From: an uncultured Lachnospiraceae bacterium
GTDB taxonomy: Bacteria > Bacillota_A > Clostridia > Lachnospirales > Lachnospiraceae
NCBI GenBank assembly: GCA_910587495.1
Contig: CAJUMT010000008.1
Span: 1-39,123, forward strand
Direction of reading: 5' to 3'
DNA length: 39,123 nt
Every line of letters begins with the position of its first letter. The first letter of the stretch is position 1. The notes under the pieces are model-generated. The model saw nothing but the letters and a program-made list of their open reading frames with translations, ran no database searches and was not told the DNA's origin. The translations under genes and the position numbers were made by a program. Positions 32,505 to 39,123 of this stretch are shown in pieces.

Positions 32505-34187
32505 CTACCCAATCAGCACCGTCTTCCCGCAGAAAGCAAACCCGTACTTCCGTATCCGCTCTTTGGGAATTCCCTTGTCCACAAGTATCGTTTCATACTT
32601 CTTGTCCTCGATCTGCCGCAAAGCGGCCTTGACCGTATCCGACAACTCTTTTTCCTCCTCCGGGTCCTGTACCTTGAATTCCAGGATGATTCCGTCGTCT
32701 CCTTTCTCAGGCTCCAGCAGCACATCATAACGACCGAATCCACTCTCCCGGTTGGAAGTCACAAGATAGCGACCGGATAATTCCGCCAGCAGGCCCAGGA
32801 CAAAACCGTGGTAAAAGCGCTCCGGCTCCGCCTCTTTTGAAGGCCGCTTCCCGGTATCAAAGCTACTGAACATGGACAGTGTCACCTTGTTCATATAATA
32901 ATTCATGGCTTTCAGGTCGTCTGACAGCAGTGCCTTTATAAAATCATTATAATATTCATCCTGCTCCGCAAACCAACCCCGGATCATATTCTCAAACATC
33001 CTTTTTACTTCCCGGTTTGTCAAAGCCAGCGTATAATACCAGCGCCCGTCTTTCGCCCCCTCTTCCACCTCAAGGACTTTCAGATAGCCGCCGGCCAGCA
33101 GAAGGCTCCAGACCGCGTTTCTCTTTGTCCACAGTTCCTCATACACAACCTGCTCGTCAATCTCTGCCTGAAAGCTTCCCCCGTGCAGCAGGTTCTCCAG
33201 ATTCTGCTTGATCTCTTTATTCCCTTCTCGGATCAGCTTTCCCACCAAACTGTTGGAACTGGAATTTGCCCAATAAGCCATTGCCCTTTTCTTGTCCAGA
33301 TAATTCAGAATTGACCACGGATTATAAATATCTGTTCGTTTCCCAAAAGTAAATCCGTCATACCAGTTCTTTACTTCCTGCCTCTTCTCTGATACTCCAA
33401 ACTCTTTCAGCGCTGCGAAAACCTCTTTTTCCGTAAAACCAAAACTGTCCGCATACTGATCGGATGTGGTGGTGATCACCTGCAGATGATTCAGGTCAGA
33501 AAAAACGGATTCCCTGCTCACCCTTGTGATACCTGTCATAATCGCCCGATCCAGATAGGGATTCGTCTTAAACGTGGAATTAAACAAGCTTCTGGTAAAG
33601 GACACCATTTCCTCCCAATACCCGTTTATATAAGCTTCCTGCATGGGCGTATCATATTCATCCAGCAGGATGATTACCTTTTTTCCATAATATCTTTGCA
33701 GAAAGGCGGACAGATAATGAAGGCTCATCGTGGCATCCTCTTCCTTCATCGTCTCCGATATCCGTTCAAAATAGTCTTTTTCTCTGGAAGCCAGCAGATC
33801 ACCTTCCAAAAGAAAACGATGCTCCAGATACAGGTTCATCAGGATCTGACACATCCGATAACGGGCCTTTTCGTAAGTGTTTTCTTTTACATTGGCAAAA
33901 GAAAGGCTGATCACCGGACAAGTCCCCTGCAGCTTACGGTATTCTTCCTTCTCCCAGATCGAAAGGCCGCAAAACAATTCTGCCTGCCCTGCATACCTGA
34001 CAGAAAAAAACTGCTCTGCCATGCTCATATTCAGCGTCTTTCCAAATCTCCTGGGTCTTGTGATCAGCGTTACACTGTCCCCGCTCTCCCACCATTCCGA
34101 AAGAAACGCCGTTTTATCCACATAGAAATATCCCTTTCTCCGTATCGTCTCAAAATCCTGGCATCCAATGCCAATTGTCCTCGCCAT
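32505..34187 (-). CDS. AAA-ATPase-like / PD-(D/E)XK nuclease family protein, copy 2
   Basis: A 560-residue paralogue of the gene at 25673-27358, similar along its whole length. It has P-loop LITRPRRFGKTLNMSM, Walker B VIILLDEYDTPMQEA, FNSTFKTNPYLDRAIMTGITR, WYDGFTFGKRTDIYNPWSI and nuclease core GRYDVLLEP...IILEFKV. Both active-site sets look intact. The start at 34187 follows AGAGGAGG. It lies 59 bases after an AI-2E family permease gene in the same orientation. Family function is unknown. The two copies differ too much to be a recent duplication. Confidence 0.88.
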   Translation of the reverse strand: MARTIGIGCQDFETIRRKGYFYVDKTAFLSEWWESGDSVTLITRPRRFGKTLNMSMAEQFFSVRYAGQAELFCGLSIWEKEEYRKLQGTCPVISLSFANVKENTYEKARYRMCQILMNLYLEHRFLLEGDLLASREKDYFERISETMKEEDATMSLHYLSAFLQRYYGKKVIILLDEYDTPMQEAYINGYWEEMVSFTRSLFNSTFKTNPYLDRAIMTGITRVSRESVFSDLNHLQVITTTSDQYADSFGFTEKEVFAALKEFGVSEKRQEVKNWYDGFTFGKRTDIYNPWSILNYLDKKRAMAYWANSSSNSLVGKLIREGNKEIKQNLENLLHGGSFQAEIDEQVVYEELWTKRNAVWSLLLAGGYLKVLEVEEGAKDGRWYYTLALTNREVKRMFENMIRGWFAEQDEYYNDFIKALLSDDLKAMNYYMNKVTLSMFSSFDTGKRPSKEAEPERFYHGFVLGLLAELSGRYLVTSNRESGFGRYDVLLEPEKGDDGIILEFKVQDPEEEKELSDTVKAALRQIEDKKYETILVDKGIPKERIRKYGFAFCGKTVLIG

Positions 34188-34246
34188 GCGCCATCCTCCT
34201 CTGCCCCTGTTTTTATTTCCGCGAGCAACAAGCTAAAAGATCACCT

Positions 34247-35347
34247 TTACCCTCTGTTCACATCCTCCTTAAGCAGCCTGTACGCTGCAGCAGCCAGCGG
34301 CACACCGATGAGCATACCGGCGATGCCCATGACGCCGCCCCCGACAGTGACAGCCGCAAGCACCCATATGGCGGGCAGCCCCAGAGAGGACCCCACCACG
34401 CGGGGATAGATCAGGTTTCCTTCCAGCTGCTGTAAGATGCTAAGATAAATAAGAAAAATAAGCGCCTGTATGGGAGAAACCGTCAAAATCATTAAAGCCC
34501 CGACAACGGCTCCGATATACGCCCCGGCAACAGGAATGAGCGCTGTAAACGCAATCAGCGCGCCGATCATCGCCGCATAGGGCAGACGAAGGAGCATCAT
34601 GCCGACCGCGCAGAGTGTCCCCAAGATCAGCGCCTCTATACACTGGCCAACAATATACTTATGAAAGCATTCATTTAATACGGACAGTACATACTTACAC
34701 CTGGTATAAGGCTTATCTTTCATATAGCGTCTCAATACTTTATCGACCTGTCCGCCTATTTTTTCCTTGCCAGCCAGCAGATACATAGAAAATATGACGG
34801 CAAGCAGCATCGTAACAGCGCCGGAAAAAACAGTGGATGCAATATTGACGGTCGTTTCCATCACATTGCCGACCCCGGCAGTCAGAATGCCGAAGATCTG
34901 TTCCGTCTTGGATCTCCAGTCCACCGCGTCAAGGGAAGCGAGAATGTCCTCCGGCACAATATTTATGTCTTCCAGCCAGTTTAAAGCAAGCTCTATCGTC
35001 CCGGGAATCCGGGCAATCAAAACTTCCACGCAGGATACCAGTTCCGGCACCACCAGCCTAAGAAGCAGGATTACAATAATAATCAAAGTCACAAACGCCG
35101 CCAGCATACAGACTGGCCTGCGTATTTTCCCCGCGCCAGTATTTCTCTTCTGAGGAAAATAATATTTTTCATAGAAGGTCATTAAGATATTCATGATATA
35201 CGCAACCACACAGCCGATCAGAAGCGGTACGGCTGCTTTTATGAAAGTCACTGACAGGCCCGCAAAAGAAGGCCAGTAAACAACGCATAAATACAATACA
35301 AAGGCACTGACTCCCAGCCTGAAACAAGATTTCCATTCAATTTTCAT
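34247..35347 (-). CDS. AI-2E family transporter (TerC/YdiK-type membrane permease)
   Basis: A 366-residue membrane protein with about seven to eight hydrophobic segments. It shows family features: N-terminal paired helices, a central soluble stretch (VSCVEVLIARIPGTIELALNW), and the conserved end with LIPVAGAYIGAVVGALMILTVSP, LEGNLIYPRVVGSSLGLPAIWVLAAVTVGGGVMGIAGMLIGVPLAA. The family is named after a proposed autoinducer-2 exporter, but many members have other or unknown roles such as Na+/H+ antiport, so AI-2 should not be assumed. The start follows AAGGAGAAAGG. Confidence 0.92.
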   Translation of the reverse strand: MKIEWKSCFRLGVSAFVLYLCVVYWPSFAGLSVTFIKAAVPLLIGCVVAYIMNILMTFYEKYYFPQKRNTGAGKIRRPVCMLAAFVTLIIIVILLLRLVVPELVSCVEVLIARIPGTIELALNWLEDINIVPEDILASLDAVDWRSKTEQIFGILTAGVGNVMETTVNIASTVFSGAVTMLLAVIFSMYLLAGKEKIGGQVDKVLRRYMKDKPYTRCKYVLSVLNECFHKYIVGQCIEALILGTLCAVGMMLLRLPYAAMIGALIAFTALIPVAGAYIGAVVGALMILTVSPIQALIFLIYLSILQQLEGNLIYPRVVGSSLGLPAIWVLAAVTVGGGVMGIAGMLIGVPLAAAAYRLLKEDVNRG

Positions 35348-35427
35348 AGTCTGCCTTTCTCCTTAAAACTATATTTATCAAACAAAACTATAAACCTAAA
35401 CATTCCACGAATTTTTATGGTATTATC

Positions 35428-35456
35428 ATTATATCTCAACAATCGTTATTTGAAAA
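35428..35456 (-). promoter_or_regulatory. Probable promoter of the AI-2E family gene
   Basis: On the minus strand TTTTCA (35451-35456) and a perfect TATAAT (35428-35433) are 17 bases apart, about 80 bases upstream of the permease gene. The rest of the 182-base gap is AT-rich with no further gene seen. Confidence 0.5.
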
Positions 35457-35529
35457 GTGTCGTATTTTATAAAGGGGAAATATTAAGAAATTAAAGAAAA
35501 GATTAAGTCAGACTATCGTTCATTATATC

Positions 35530-35868
35530 TCAATCTGGATATGTATAGTTTTTCGTATTATTCATTATGTGATGCCAATCACATTCTTCCCGTAACACTC
35601 TGAGAATATGTACTTCCTGCTTTTGTTCCATAGAAACATAAAAAATAACAGATGGCGGAAACGGTTTTTTATGAATGAAATAATTGCGATACAGAATTTG
35701 AGTTCGGGAAAATGCGCTGCCCATATATCCCAGTTTTTCAATTTCCTCTATTATGTCATTTTGAAAACGGTCAGCCCGCAGCTGCCCAAACTCTGCTTCA
35801 ATATACTCAATTGTATCAGTCACATCATAAATCGCTTCCCAGGTTAAAATAACTTTATACTCGCGCAT
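35530..35868 (-). CDS. RelE/ParE-like type II toxin
   Basis: A 112-residue protein with the RelE/ParE fold pattern: EYKVILTWEAIYDVTDTIEYIE (first strand and helices), FQNDIIEEIEKLGYMG, YRNYFIHKKPF and a final VIFYVSMEQKQEVHILRVLREECDWHHIM. Conserved-type basic residues near the C-terminal strand (HILRVLRE) fit the ParE/RelE plasmid-stabilisation family (RelE acts as an mRNA endonuclease, ParE on gyrase; which applies here is unknown). Its start lies within the antitoxin's last codons (14-base overlap), so it is translated from the antitoxin transcript. Confidence 0.82.
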   Translation of the reverse strand: MREYKVILTWEAIYDVTDTIEYIEAEFGQLRADRFQNDIIEEIEKLGYMGSAFSRTQILYRNYFIHKKPFPPSVIFYVSMEQKQEVHILRVLREECDWHHIMNNTKNYTYPD

Positions 35869-36025
35869 TTCTTCTGGTATCTCTTAATTCCTTGATTTTT
35901 TTGAAAGCATCTTCAAGGGGTAATTCCCTGCCTGCTTCCATATCATCAATTCCTCTGTCTAACAATCGCAAAAAATGTTCATTCTCATATAAAACATCTG
36001 CTTGTCTGTCTTTTGTCAACTCCAC
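35855..36025 (-). CDS. Short antitoxin of the RelE/ParE-like module
   Basis: The minus strand encodes 56 codons starting at a GTG with AAAGGAG 7 bases before it: MELTKDRQADVLYENEHFLR, then LLDRGIDDMEAGRELPLEDA and FKKIKELRDTRRNARV. It is acidic in the middle and basic at the end, as short type II antitoxins are, and GRELPLEDAFKKIKELR resembles the toxin-wrapping tail of such proteins. Its stop overlaps the toxin start by 14 bases. It lacks a clear DNA-binding domain, so autorepression is uncertain. Confidence 0.75.
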   Translation of the reverse strand: MELTKDRQADVLYENEHFLRLLDRGIDDMEAGRELPLEDAFKKIKELRDTRRNARV

Positions 36026-36047
36026 AAAACCACTCCTTTCTTGATCT

Positions 36048-36111
36048 ATAACAGGTTATGCTGCCCTCAAATTCTTGGTTATAGTGTAACATAAAATACT
36101 ACTTTCTGCAA
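36048..36111 (-). promoter_or_regulatory. Probable promoter and short palindromes upstream of the toxin-antitoxin genes
   Basis: On the minus strand TTGCAG (36106-36111) and TACACT (36083-36088) are 17 bases apart. ATAACAGGTTAT (36048-36059, 5-base arms) and GTTATAGTGTAAC (36078-36090, 4-base arms) flank the start region and may be autoregulatory sites. Confidence 0.45.
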
Positions 36112-36120
36112 CTTTATATT

Positions 36121-36175
36121 ACAAAACACCCGCCGCCGGACAAAACCGTCCGCAGCAGGTGTTTTGTTATTTTTA
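36121..36175 (-). terminator. Hairpin terminator between the transketolase and antitoxin genes
   Basis: ACAAAACACC (36121-36130) pairs with GGTGTTTTGT (36158-36167), with an inner GCCGGAC/GTCCG-type stem. It begins near the transketolase stop at 36178. A T-rich tract follows on both strands. Confidence 0.75.
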
Positions 36176-36177
36176 CA

Positions 36178-37137
36178 TTATTTTCTTGCAATTGCGGCTT
36201 TTACTTTTGAAGCGATGTGCTCCGCCGTCAGTTTGAATCTGTCTTCCAGATAATCCTGCGGTCCGACTTCGCCGAACTCGTCTTCAATTGCCACATATTC
36301 TACAGGTACCGGCTGCTTTAAGCCCAGCACTTCCGTAACTGCGCTGTACAGACCGCCGATCTTATTGTGGTTTTCTGCTGTCACTACCGCGCCTGTGGAT
36401 TTTGCGTATTTAAGCACAAGCTCTTCATCCAGAGGTTTCACGGTAAACATATCGATCACAGTAATTTTGATGCCTTCTTTTGCCAGAAGCTCTGCTGCTT
36501 CCATGGCTTTTGCCACCATGATACCGCAGGCAATCACAACTGCGTCCGCACCGTCTTCTTTTACTACGATGCCTTTTCCGATCTCAAATTTAGAACCGTC
36601 CTCGTACATCTTTTTATTGTTTTTACGGCCCACGCGGATATATTTCACACCCGCAATGTCTTTGCACTGTTCCAAAACGCTCTCCAGCATAGAAGCGTCC
36701 GTGATATCAAATACATAAGCGCCGGGGATCGCACGGTACAGCGCCATATCTTCAAACGGCATATGAGTCCCGCCGTTGAAAGCTGCGCATACGCCCGGGT
36801 CCGTACCGATAATCGTCACGGAGTTGCCCGCATAAGCGCCTGATAAAAACACCTGATCATAGCAACGGCGGGACGCGAACGGCCCGAAGGTGTGTACAAT
36901 CGGTTTAAATCCGACTGCGGACATACCCGCCGCAATACCGACCATATTCGCCTCTGCGATACCGCAGTTGATCGCGCGGTCCGGATTCTCTTTCGCCCAT
37001 TTTGCCGTACCAATACAGCTCATCAAATCGGCATCTAAATATACCACATCTTTGTCTTCCTGGGCAAGACGGGGGATCGTCGCCCCTAACACATCCTTAA
37101 ATGCACGGTCTTTTTCACCGTTATATACAACTTTCAT
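36178..37137 (-). CDS. Transketolase, C-terminal subunit
   Basis: The pyrimidine-binding and C-terminal half of transketolase, 319 residues. It opens MKVVYNGEKDRAFKDVLGATIP and has VYLDADLMSCIG, the PP-domain-contacting GIAEANMVGIAAGMSAVGFKP (conserved Glu for thiamine diphosphate activation) and HTFGPFASRRCYDQVFLSGAY. The C-terminal domain has DMFTVKPLDEELVLKYAKSTGAVVTAENHNKIGGLYSAV. Together with the N-terminal subunit just upstream it moves two-carbon ketol units in the pentose phosphate pathway. The ATG at 37137 is preferred because AAAGGAGAG lies before it; an earlier start would overlap the upstream gene. Confidence 0.95.
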   Translation of the reverse strand: MKVVYNGEKDRAFKDVLGATIPRLAQEDKDVVYLDADLMSCIGTAKWAKENPDRAINCGIAEANMVGIAAGMSAVGFKPIVHTFGPFASRRCYDQVFLSGAYAGNSVTIIGTDPGVCAAFNGGTHMPFEDMALYRAIPGAYVFDITDASMLESVLEQCKDIAGVKYIRVGRKNNKKMYEDGSKFEIGKGIVVKEDGADAVVIACGIMVAKAMEAAELLAKEGIKITVIDMFTVKPLDEELVLKYAKSTGAVVTAENHNKIGGLYSAVTEVLGLKQPVPVEYVAIEDEFGEVGPQDYLEDRFKLTAEHIASKVKAAIARK

Positions 37138-37156
37138 CCCAATCTCTCCTTTCAGC

Positions 37157-37993
37157 TTACGCAAACGCCTTTAATTCTTCTTTTAATCCGTCAAGCCACT
37201 TGTCATAGACTTCCCCGGTCATGGTCATGGAGTGGTTCGCCATTGTCTCTTCGACTTCTTTTACGCCTTTTCCTTTGACCGTATCCAGGATGATCGCAAT
37301 CGGCTTGTCCTCTGCCTTTTTCGTCAGAGCTTCGTAAAGCTGCGGGATGTCATTGCCGTCAATGCGAACTGCATCAAAACCAAAAGCGGCAAATTTTTCT
37401 CTTAAGTCACCGGAATTTAAGATATCTTCTGTATAGCCGTCCAGCTGTTTTTTATTATTGTCAATGAGCCACACCAGGTTCGTTACTTTCTTTGCTGCGG
37501 TGAACATAGCCGCTTCCCATACCTGGCCCTCGTTAATTTCGCCGTCTCCGACGATCAGGAATGTGCGGGAACTCCTTCCCTTTAATTTGTCGCCCAGCGC
37601 CATACCTACTGCCAGAGATGTTCCCTGTCCAAGAGAACCTGTCGTCATATCAATACCCGGCGTCTTCTTGCGGTCGCAGTGGCTAGGGAAATTTGTTCCG
37701 GGCTGGTTCAGCGTTTTGATATCCTCATAGGGGAAGAAACCTTTCAGTCCAAGAGCCGCATAGATTGCCGGGCCTGCATGTCCTTTTGAGCAGATCAGCT
37801 TATCACGGTCTTCCATCTTAGGGTTCTTTGGGTCATATTTCATCACAGCACCGTACAGAACAGCCACTGCGTCCGCGATGCTAAGAGAACCGCCCACATG
37901 GCCGAATCCTCTTGCCTTAAACTCTTCTACAGCGCCAATCCTGACCTCCAGGGCAAAACGCTGCAATTCTTTTTCCAATTGATTGTCCAGCAT
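37157..37993 (-). CDS. Transketolase, N-terminal subunit
   Basis: The thiamine-diphosphate-binding half of transketolase, 278 residues. Features are GFGHVGGSLSIADAVAVLYG, SKGHAGPAIYAALGLKGFFP, TGSLGQGTSLAVGMALGDK, and the ThDP/Mg2+ motif IVGDGEINEGQVWEA (GDG...N). It precedes the C-terminal subunit by 19 bases, the split-gene arrangement common in Clostridia and archaea. The start follows AAAGGAGGAC. A malic enzyme gene is 48 bases upstream in the same direction, so these may form one operon. Confidence 0.95.
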   Translation of the reverse strand: MLDNQLEKELQRFALEVRIGAVEEFKARGFGHVGGSLSIADAVAVLYGAVMKYDPKNPKMEDRDKLICSKGHAGPAIYAALGLKGFFPYEDIKTLNQPGTNFPSHCDRKKTPGIDMTTGSLGQGTSLAVGMALGDKLKGRSSRTFLIVGDGEINEGQVWEAAMFTAAKKVTNLVWLIDNNKKQLDGYTEDILNSGDLREKFAAFGFDAVRIDGNDIPQLYEALTKKAEDKPIAIILDTVKGKGVKEVEETMANHSMTMTGEVYDKWLDGLKEELKAFA

Positions 37994-38041
37994 AAAATAG
38001 TCCTCCTTTACGTCACTTTTCGGGGTTTTAGCACCAGTGTA

Positions 38042-39123
38042 TTACAGGCGTGCCACACCGCTTTTTCTCGCGGCCTCTGCCACTGCCTTTGCAACCGCCG
38101 GCCCTACTCTTTCGTCAAAAGCTGCCGGAATAATATAGTCTGCGCTCAGTTCCTCATCTGAGATCAGGCCTGCCAGCGCCTTTGACGCTGCTATCTTCAT
38201 CTCGTCGTTGATATCGCTTGCGCGCACATCGAAGGTCCCGCGGAAAATGCCCGGGAATGCCAGCACATTATTAATCTGGTTCGGAAAATCGCTTCGGCCT
38301 GTGGCGATGACTGCCGCGCCTCCCGCCTTTGCGTCCTCCGGGAAGATCTCCGGCGTCGGGTTCGCGCAGGCGAAGATGATGGCATCTCTGTTCATGGTTT
38401 TTACCATATCCACCGTCACTGCGCCAGGTGCGCTTACGCCGATAAATACATCCGCGCCTACAATCATATCCGTCAGGGAACCAGCCTTCTTCTCAAGGTT
38501 CGTCACATGCGCCATCTCTTCTTTTATGGAGTTCATACCCTTTTCACGGCCTTCGTAAATCGCGCCGTTTCTGTCGCACAAAGTAAGATGTTTTACTCCG
38601 TTTGATAAGAGCAGCTTGGCGATGGCAATAGCGGCGGAACCTGCGCCGTTGATGACGACTTTCACTTCATCCATCTTTTTGTCCACCACTTTGAGCGCGT
38701 TCATAAGTCCTGCCAGCGTGATGACCGCCGTGCCGTGCTGATCATCGTGAAAGATCGGGATATCACACCTTTCTTTCAGCTTTTTCTCGATCTCAAAGCA
38801 GCGCGGAGCGGCAATATCTTCCAGATTCACTCCGCCGAAGCTTCCGGATATCTGATAGATCGTCTCAACAATTGTGTCCACATCGCGGCTTTTAATACAT
38901 AACGGGAAAGCATCCACATCCCCAAAAGATTTAAACAATACGCATTTGCCTTCCATTACCGGCATACCGGCCTCGGGTCCGATATCCCCCAGTCCCAAGA
39001 CTGCCGTACCGTCAGTGACTACCAGACAGGTATTGTGGCGGCGGGTTAGTTCATAGCTTTTGTTTATATCCTTCTGGATTTCCAGGCAGGGCTGTGCCAC
39101 GCCCGGCGTGTAAGCGAGGGAAA
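38042..39123 (-). CDS. Malic enzyme (NAD(P)-dependent malate dehydrogenase, decarboxylating), N-terminus off the right edge
   Basis: Oxidatively decarboxylates malate to pyruvate and CO2, giving NAD(P)H. The frame is open to the window end and reads SLAYTPGVAQPCLEI there, the standard segment near residue 40 of short malic enzymes, so the first ~40 residues are missing. Visible are TRRHNTCLVVTDGTAVLGLGDIGPEAGMPVMEGK, FGGVNLEDIAAPRCFEIE, FHDDQHGTA (metal and malate binding), the NAD-binding VINGAGSAAIAIAKLLL and DAIIFACANPTPEIFPEDAKA. The visible C-terminus is normal. It is not a phosphotransacetylase fusion. It lies upstream of transketolase. Confidence 0.95.
   Translation of the reverse strand, partial: SLAYTPGVAQPCLEIQKDINKSYELTRRHNTCLVVTDGTAVLGLGDIGPEAGMPVMEGKCVLFKSFGDVDAFPLCIKSRDVDTIVETIYQISGSFGGVNLEDIAAPRCFEIEKKLKERCDIPIFHDDQHGTAVITLAGLMNALKVVDKKMDEVKVVINGAGSAAIAIAKLLLSNGVKHLTLCDRNGAIYEGREKGMNSIKEEMAHVTNLEKKAGSLTDMIVGADVFIGVSAPGAVTVDMVKTMNRDAIIFACANPTPEIFPEDAKAGGAAVIATGRSDFPNQINNVLAFPGIFRGTFDVRASDINDEMKIAASKALAGLISDEELSADYIIPAAFDERVGPAVAKAVAEAARKSGVARL

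Noticed and set aside
1..39123. CRISPR arrays, tRNA or rRNA genes, intact insertion sequences, phage genes
   Set aside because: I found no regularly spaced repeats, no tRNA cloverleaf or rRNA-like sequence and no transposase or phage protein in any frame.

Overview
The window looks like the chromosome of an anaerobic gut-type Clostridia, most likely a Lachnospiraceae member (inference). Supporting signs are strong AGGAGG-type ribosome sites, YesM/YesN-type two-component genes, the ecfA1-ecfA2-ecfT-truA order, a transketolase split into two subunits, MscL with a C-terminal zinc ribbon, and two members of the AAA-ATPase-like/PD-(D/E)XK family common in gut Firmicutes. I see no rRNA, tRNA, CRISPR array, intact insertion sequence or phage gene.

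Layout. 1-6145 (minus) is a sugar or cyclitol operon. In transcription order it holds a TIM-barrel isomerase, an IolG-like dehydrogenase, the ATPase, permease and binding lipoprotein of an ABC importer, and a second TIM-barrel isomerase that runs off the left edge. It faces an AraC-type regulator (6420-7328, plus), and the 275-bp gap between them carries five direct repeats. 7587-8969 is a hemerythrin/response-regulator fusion. 9274-17539 (minus) is a pentose-type locus: xylulokinase, a DUF4867 protein, an L-fucose/arabinose-isomerase-like enzyme, then a membrane-anchored sugar-binding protein, a YesM-type kinase and a YesN-type regulator. The regulator's stop abuts a 57-codon remnant of a XylH permease, so the locus seems to have lost its transporter. 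A divergent LacI-type regulator (17850-18863) and two related palindromes sit at its head, and two copies of a ~115-bp hairpin element fill the gaps between the metabolic genes.

18907-25559 is mostly housekeeping: mscL, a small Cys-containing protein, glyA, truA, the ECF transporter module, a GNAT acetyltransferase and a cyclophilin. 25673-34187 is an accessory block. Two paralogous AAA-ATPase/PD-(D/E)XK genes in the same orientation flank a MATE transporter broken by a frameshift in an A6 run, its MarR regulator with a palindromic operator inside the promoter, a LytTR-type two-component pair and an unrecognised coiled-coil protein. 34247-39123 (minus) holds an AI-2E family permease, a RelE/ParE-like toxin with a 56-residue antitoxin, the two transketolase subunits and a malic enzyme cut by the right edge.

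The sugar genes fit together as import or isomerisation to a ketose, phosphorylation by XylB, and entry into the pentose phosphate pathway, where transketolase acts. The true substrates of both sugar loci are not determined by the sequence.
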